A DNA stretch of 9,896 bases, taken from positions 1-9,896 of the forward strand of contig JACPZV010000221.1 in assembly GCA_016195295.1 (NCBI GenBank), in the 5' to 3' direction. The position numbers were made by a program, and so were the translations under genes. Numbering within the stretch: the first letter of the stretch is position 1; each line of letters starts with the position of its first letter. The notes beneath the pieces are model-generated. The model was given only the letters and a program-made list of their open reading frames with translations. It was not told the origin of the DNA and made no database searches. Source of the stretch: Acidobacteriota bacterium. GTDB taxonomy: Bacteria > Acidobacteriota > Vicinamibacteria > Vicinamibacterales > CAVVIG01. Shown piece by piece: positions 6,730 through 9,896 of the stretch.

Positions 6730-7968
6730 CTACTGTCCGAGCGCCTGGTAGACGAGCGTCGGGAAACGATCGCGGATGTCGCTGCCGTTGGGCAGCAACT
6801 GAATCATCAGCACCATGACGAGGCGCGATTTCGGATCGACGCGATACACGCTGCCGTACGCGCCACCCCAGCCGAAAGCCCCGACGCCGTCCATCCCGTT
6901 CGCGCCGTAGCGATCGGTGGTTTCGAAGCCGAGACCGAAGCCGAGGCCGGCCGACGAGTGGAGCGTGCCGACTTGATTGGTCGTCATCAGCTCGACCGTG
7001 CGCGGCGAGAGAATACGCGCGCCGTCGAGCGTGCCGCCGCTGCGGATCATCTCGAGGAAGCGCGCGTAGTCGCGCGCGGTCGAGAGCAGGCCGGCGCCGC
7101 CCGCGAAGCTCTTCCGTGGGCCGTCGACGTAATGACCCTGGCCCTTCGGTCCATCCGGTGCGCGCGCAATCTTCCCGTCGCTCCCGCTCGAGTACACGGC
7201 GGCGAGCCGATCGCGCTGCCCGCGCGGCAGGAAGAACTGCGTGTCCTTCAGCCCGAGCGGAGCCGCGATGCGCGTGTGAATCAACTCGTCGAGCGGCATG
7301 CCGGACGCGCGCTCGGCGATGCAGCCGAGGACGTCGGTGTTGTAGCCATAGACCCACGCCTCGCCCGGCTGCGCGACGAAGGGCAGCGTCGCGAGCCGCT
7401 CCATCGACGTGCAGATCGGTTCGGTCTTGTCAGCCGTGTACCAGCCATAGCCGGCGGCCGGACCCAGACCCTGCTTTTCGTACGTCGATGCCACAGACGC
7501 CTCGGTGCCGTATGAAATGCCCGCAGTGTGCGTCAGGAGATCGCGAATCGTGATCGCGCGCTTGGCCGGCACGATCGATACTTCGTGTCCCGGCGCTCCA
7601 TTGCGCACGGCGACCGTCGTCTTCGCGAAGCCGGGAATGTAGCGGCCGGCCTGATCGTTGAGGCCGATCTTGCCTTCCTCCATCAGCGACAGCACCGCGA
7701 CGCTCGTGAACGCTTTCGTTTGCGACGCGATGCGGAAAATCGTGTCGGCCGTCATGCGACGGCCGGCTTCCTTGTCGCTCCAGCCGACGGCGCGTTCGTA
7801 GACCGGCTTGCCGTCCTGCAGGACGAGAGCCACCGCGCCGGCGACGCGGTTCTCGTCCACGTAGCGTTGGAACGCGCGATCGATGCGTTGAACGCGCTCT
7901 TGCTGCGCCCGCGGGAAGGCGACAGCGAGGGCCAGCGACAGCGCGACAAGGCCAAGGATTTTCTTCAT
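6730..7968 (-). CDS. Exported serine hydrolase, class C beta-lactamase/EstB-like
   Basis: This 412-residue enzyme of the beta-lactamase/transpeptidase-like superfamily is more likely an esterase (family VIII) or peptidase than a true beta-lactamase. A signal peptide (KKILGLVALSLALAVAF, cleavage near PRAQ, about residue 22) puts it in the periplasm or outside. The nucleophile motif is S82-Q-T-K85. The second motif is around W205-V-Y207-G-Y-N210-T-D, with Y207 the probable catalytic Tyr as in EstB-type YxN variants. The third box is W367-G-G369 in place of KTG, as in EstB-like esterases. Also typical are HTAGISYG (147-154) and GGAGLLSTARDYARF (290-304). ATG 7968 is followed directly by the signal peptide; no clear ribosome binding site precedes it and a possible -10 box (TAGAAT, 7981-7976) sits only 7 bases before it. 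The gene is complete, followed by the damaged exported gene. Confidence 0.92.
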   Translation of the reverse strand: MKKILGLVALSLALAVAFPRAQQERVQRIDRAFQRYVDENRVAGAVALVLQDGKPVYERAVGWSDKEAGRRMTADTIFRIASQTKAFTSVAVLSLMEEGKIGLNDQAGRYIPGFAKTTVAVRNGAPGHEVSIVPAKRAITIRDLLTHTAGISYGTEASVASTYEKQGLGPAAGYGWYTADKTEPICTSMERLATLPFVAQPGEAWVYGYNTDVLGCIAERASGMPLDELIHTRIAAPLGLKDTQFFLPRGQRDRLAAVYSSGSDGKIARAPDGPKGQGHYVDGPRKSFAGGAGLLSTARDYARFLEMIRSGGTLDGARILSPRTVELMTTNQVGTLHSSAGLGFGLGFETTDRYGANGMDGVGAFGWGGAYGSVYRVDPKSRLVMVLMIQLLPNGSDIRDRFPTLVYQALGQ

Positions 7969-8016
7969 AGCGCAGATTCTACTCGCACCGCTACACTACT
8001 GGCCTGGAGATTACGC
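7969..8016. promoter_or_regulatory. Divergent promoter region, 48 bases
   Basis: This short gap must hold the starts of both the serine hydrolase (-) and the small exported protein (+). On the + strand TACACT (7992-7997) is a possible -10 box, and GGAG (8005-8008) is the ribosome binding site of the 8017 gene. On the - strand TAGAAT (7981-7976) would put transcription start at or next to the ATG. No good -35 box is seen for either, so the assignments are weak. Confidence 0.4.
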
Positions 8017-8484
8017 ATGCGCAAACATCTGACACGAACGATCGGCTCGACCCTGACCGTCGCTCTCCTTGCGGCCATCGCCTTCGCGCAGGCCGCGAAC
8101 CCGCGCATCGGCAAATGGAAGCTGAAGCAGGACGCGCCGCCGCCGGCGCTCAACATCATGACCTACGAGCCGTTCGCCACCGGCGGCATGCGCGTCACCG
8201 TGGAGTCCACGAATCGCAACGGCCAGCTGACGAAGTGGACCTACACGACGATGTTCGACGGGAAAGATGAGCCGGTGACGGGCAGCCCGAGCACGGACAC
8301 GACCGCGGTGAAGCGAATCGACGAGCGGACGAACGAGATCACGAACAAGAAGGGCGGCCGCGTGACGCAGGTCATCGTCAACGTCCTGTCCGCGGACGGC
8401 AAGACGATCAACAACACGTACAAGAACTACAACGCGCAGGGAGAGGTGAGTTCCACCACGACCGCGGTCTACGAAAAACAATGA
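8017..8484 (+). CDS. Small exported protein of unknown function
   Basis: This protein has 155 residues. ATG 8017 is chosen because GGAG lies at 8005-8008 and a clear signal peptide follows (basic start RKHLTRT, hydrophobic core VALLAAIAFA, cleavage after AQA about residue 26). The frame is open upstream to 7528, but that part is the antisense shadow of the serine hydrolase. The mature part reads IGKWKLKQDAPPPALNIMTYE, MRVTVESTNRNGQLTKWTYT, FDGKDEPVTGSPSTDTTAVKRID, TNEITNKKGGRVTQ, LSADGKTINNTYKN and ends TAVYEKQ. That is a repetitive beta-strand pattern. Small exported proteins of this pattern ('GTWKLN..., DGKDYPVTG, KKGGKV, SADGKT, VYDKQ') are plentiful in Acidobacteriota but have no known function. 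It is divergent from the serine hydrolase, and transcription probably ends in the hairpin at 8501-8593. Confidence 0.82.
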   Translation: MRKHLTRTIGSTLTVALLAAIAFAQAANPRIGKWKLKQDAPPPALNIMTYEPFATGGMRVTVESTNRNGQLTKWTYTTMFDGKDEPVTGSPSTDTTAVKRIDERTNEITNKKGGRVTQVIVNVLSADGKTINNTYKNYNAQGEVSSTTTAVYEKQ

Positions 8485-8500
8485 CGCGGTCATCGAATCA

Positions 8501-8593
8501 GATTTGGTGATTGGGTGATTTGGTGATCTGGTGATTGACTGACTCAATCTTCCAATCAATCACCAAATCACTGAATCACTCAATCACCAAATT
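8501..8593. repeat. 41-bp hairpin built of 8-bp-period repeats
   Basis: The left arm 8501-8541 is made of units like TTGGTGAT, TGGGTGAT, TTGGTGAT, CTGGTGAT. The right arm 8553-8593 carries the complement (ATCACCAA, ATCACTGA, ATCACTCA, ATCACCAA). Of 41 pairs only 6 differ, and most of those are G-U compatible as RNA. The loop is 11 bases (8542-8552). It begins 16 bases after the stop of the small exported protein. It probably stops or shields transcripts from that side and, for the - strand, lies downstream of the selenoprotein-like gene. It is much more AT-rich than its surroundings. Confidence 0.8.
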
Positions 8594-8673
8594 CACCGGG
8601 CCAGTCGTTTCTTCAAATCTGTCTGGTACGTGTCGATCGTCTTGTAGGGCGAGCCTTTCAGGCGAGCCCAGGC
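8594..8673 (-). other. Possible gene-end remnant downstream of the AhpD-like gene
   Basis: After the TAG stop of the AhpD-like gene the same - strand frame continues open with AWARLKGSPY and then KTIDTYQTDLKKRLAR before TGA (8594-8596). The last 16 residues look like a genuine helical protein end. The first ten are encoded by a decayed hairpin repeat (GGCGAGCC at 8648-8655 and again at 8661-8668, around GCCTTTCAGGC). No start codon or ribosome binding site supports a separate gene. I cannot name a family; it may be the end of a deleted gene, or chance. Confidence 0.3.
8646..8669. repeat. Decayed GGGCGAGCC hairpin repeat
   Basis: AGGGCGAGCCTTTCAGGC is followed by GAGCCC. A perfect element would read GGGCGAGCCT/AGGCTCGCCC around a 3-base loop. 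Here the right arm has GA where TC is expected, leaving only the inner GCCT-TTC-AGGC stem (8653-8663) and an outer GGGC-like pairing. The style matches the hairpins at 2024-2144. Confidence 0.5.
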
Positions 8674-9258
8674 CTATCGGACGTACCCCTGGGCCGCCAT
8701 CCGTTTGCCGGCCACGTCATAGGCGTCGGCCGGCATGTCGTGGACGCCGGTGGCGTCAATCCAGGCGTTGTAGAACCGGAAGAGCGCGCAGACCGTGATA
8801 GCGTCGTAGATCGCCTCTTCACTCCATCCCGCGGCCTTGACGCGATCCACGTCCTGGCGCTGAATCAGGTTGGACTGGGCGTTCATCCGCTCGATGAACG
8901 CGAACAGCGCTTTCTCCTTGTCGTCGACGGGCGCCGTGCGATAGTCCGCGAGCACGGCGTTCACGCGGCGTCTGTCTCCCAGCAATTCCGCCGCGACCGC
9001 GGCGTGCGCGCCGATTCAAAACGGACAGTCGTTCCGTTTGGACGTGAACGCGGCGATCAGCTCGCGCTGGCCGGGCGAGAGCGGCGACGGTCCGCGCATG
9101 ACACCCTGCGTGAACTCCGCGAGGTGTTGCGTACGCTCCGGTTTGAAGGCGAAGAGATGCATGATCTGCGGCACGGGCAGCCCCGCGCCGCGCATCTGCG
9201 CGATGGCCGCCGCCCACGGCCCGCCGCCAGCGGCCTCTTCCACGTCTGCGAGAAACAT
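8674..9258 (-). CDS. AhpD/carboxymuconolactone-decarboxylase-like peroxidase, probable selenoprotein (in-frame TGA)
   Basis: This is a 194-residue all-helical AhpD-like protein if the TGA at 9018-9016 is read as selenocysteine. Conserved family sequence runs through it: VPQIMHLFAFKPERTQHL, FTQGVMRGPSPLSPGQREL, then FTSKRNDCPF-U-IGAHAAVAAELLGD, and on to AVLADYRTAPVDDKEKALFAF and AIYDAITVCALFRFYN. In AhpD-type enzymes the motif is CxxC, with the two Cys doing peroxide or disulfide chemistry. Here the first Cys is present and the TGA stands exactly where the second belongs (TGC to TGA). The frame stays open for another 113 codons to TAG 8676-8674. ATG 9258 is preferred as giving MFLADVEE, the usual family start; a TTG at 9291 in the same frame would add 11 residues encoded by an 8-bp repeat. 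Without Sec decoding the product would be a 80-residue fragment. No Sec machinery lies in the window. Confidence 0.75.
8989..9004 (-). promoter_or_regulatory. Candidate bacterial SECIS stem-loop
   Basis: Counting from the base after the TGA, nucleotides 12-27 of the message form a perfect 6-bp stem CGCCGC/GCGGCG closed by the tetraloop GGUC (nucleotides 18-21). Bacterial SECIS elements sit just downstream of the UGA, with G bases at the start of the apical loop; E. coli fdhF has a GGUCU loop at a very similar distance. The caveat is that GC-rich coding DNA makes such stems easily. A competing 7-bp stem CGCGGCG/CGCCGCG also exists slightly further on. Confidence 0.5.
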
Positions 9259-9275
9259 CTGTTCCACGGCGACAT

Positions 9276-9307
9276 CCAATCCAACAATCAAATTACCCGA
9301 TTACCAG
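9276..9307 (-). repeat. Degenerate 8-bp-period repeat
   Basis: On the - strand the units CTGGTAAT, CGGGTAAT, TTGATTGT, TGGATTGG follow in phase, related to those at 6683-6716 and 8501-8593. It lies between the VOC remnant, which it overlaps, and the start of the AhpD-like gene. Confidence 0.45.
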
Positions 9308-9349
9308 ATTGTAGCCGGTCACCTGATACGAAATGTGATCGAGGTGCAT
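9293..9349 (-). pseudogene. N-terminal remnant of a VOC (glyoxalase-like) gene
   Basis: From ATG 9349 the - strand reads MHLDHISYQVTGYNLVIG and then TAA. The first 11 residues match the usual start of vicinal-oxygen-chelate proteins (HLDHISYQVTDY..., with the first metal-binding His). From residue 12-13 on the frame runs into the 8-bp-period repeat and ends. No other VOC sequence is found nearby, so only the first strand of the domain is left. It fills most of the 103-base gap between the peptidase stop and the AhpD-like start; nothing else is recognisable there. Confidence 0.5.
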
Positions 9350-9361
9350 ATGACCAGATTC

Positions 9362-9896
9362 TCATGCGCTCGCGAGCGCGCGTGCAACGGCCGTGAACGC
9401 GTCGACGAAGCGCGCGATCGCGCCTGGATCGACGACCTTCGGGCCGCGATCCTCGGGATTGTGGAAGAGCGCGCTACGTCCGATCGCCGAGACGTATCTG
9501 CCGCCGCCGCGATGAACGACCTCGGCCTCGCCGCCTGGCACTGCGCCGCGCGGAACGCGGCGGTCGACGTTCAATCCGGCAGGCGCCATCGCGCGTGCGA
9601 GCATCGCCTCGAACTCATCGTCTGACGCCTGCACCGTGTTGCCCGGATCGACGGCGGCGCCGATGTTCGCGCCGAAGTGCATCCAGCCTACGCTCGTCTT
9701 CACGATGCCGGGCCGCGCGTCCACGAAGGCGTTGATGCCGAGATGGCCGAGCTCGTGGCCGCTCGACGCGACGAACCGCACGGTTCGCCGCGTTCGTGCC
9801 TCGACCACCGCGCGCATCACCTCGAGCCAGCAGACCAGGCCGCCGCCGCGCTCCGAGGCGTTCGCGTGCCAGCCGCTGCGCGGCGTCATCACGCAG
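9362..9896 (-). CDS. M28-like zinc peptidase, C-terminal part (runs off window)
   Basis: The frame is open from the right edge of the window, so the N-terminus lies beyond 9896; a GTG at 9892 or ATG at 9889 is unlikely to be the start. The visible part begins TPRSGWHANASERGGG and continues CWLEVMRAV, RFVASSGHELGHLG (about 9775-9734), WMHFGANIGA, and near the end RSALFHNPEDRGPKVVD. SSGHELGHLG resembles the catalytic Glu/metal-ligand region of M28 aminopeptidase-like proteins and also fits HExxH. FHNPEDR resembles the last metal-binding His of that family. The protein ends ARALASA with TGA at 9362-9364, about 100 bases before the AhpD-like gene on the same strand. Substrate is unknown; a signal peptide cannot be seen. 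Confidence 0.65.
   Translation of the reverse strand, partial: CVMTPRSGWHANASERGGGLVCWLEVMRAVVEARTRRTVRFVASSGHELGHLGINAFVDARPGIVKTSVGWMHFGANIGAAVDPGNTVQASDDEFEAMLARAMAPAGLNVDRRVPRGAVPGGEAEVVHRGGGRYVSAIGRSALFHNPEDRGPKVVDPGAIARFVDAFTAVARALASA

Noticed and set aside
7528..8016. N-terminal extension of the small exported protein
   Set aside because: It is antisense to the serine hydrolase; a ribosome binding site and signal peptide mark 8017 as the start.
9308..9313. TACAAT as -10 box for the AhpD-like gene
   Set aside because: There is no matching -35 box, and the hexamer lies within the VOC remnant codons.

Overview
The window looks like chromosomal DNA from a GC-rich soil-type bacterium. Acidobacteriota, perhaps Vicinamibacteria, is my best guess. 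The guess rests on the gene types (a large Asp-box/VPS10-like exported protein, a Tat-exported sulfatase, EstB-like serine hydrolases, a small 'GKWKL...YEKQ' exported protein, an ArsR-SRPBCC operon) and on the style of the intergenic hairpin repeats. It comes from memory of such genomes, not from a search. No rRNA, tRNA, CRISPR array, phage gene or transposase was seen.

Layout. The + strand half (1-5399) starts inside an exported beta-propeller protein whose frame is broken near 1335. A cluster of tetraloop hairpins follows, then a Tat-exported S1-type sulfatase, a 25-bp inverted repeat, and an operon of an ArsR-like repressor with three SRPBCC (AHSA1-like) genes. The ArsR promoter is the clearest regulatory site: a perfect palindrome fills the gap between its -35 and -10 boxes. 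The - strand part (5439-7968) carries an exported serine hydrolase and, 6 bases downstream, a damaged gene for an exported protein. A divergent small exported protein (8017-8484) ends at a long 8-bp-period hairpin. The last part (8674-9896, - strand) holds an AhpD/carboxymuconolactone-decarboxylase-like gene with an in-frame TGA at its redox Cys position, a short remnant of a VOC gene, and the end of an M28-like zinc peptidase running off the window.

Main points. (1) The TGA at 9016-9018 replaces the second Cys of the CxxC motif (C-P-F-TGA), the protein continues in frame with family-like sequence, and a stem-loop with a GGUC loop lies 12-27 nt downstream: this is a likely selenoprotein. (2) Several genes appear broken or internally deleted (1-2023, 5076-5399, 5439-6723, 9293-9349), which means either local gene decay or assembly error. 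(3) Three kinds of intergenic repeat occur. One of them, an 8-bp-period repeat, also encodes the start of a signal peptide and borders the VOC remnant.

The genes do not form one pathway. Exported hydrolases for polymers and esters, and a ligand-sensing ArsR/SRPBCC operon, fit a heterotroph living on complex organic matter.
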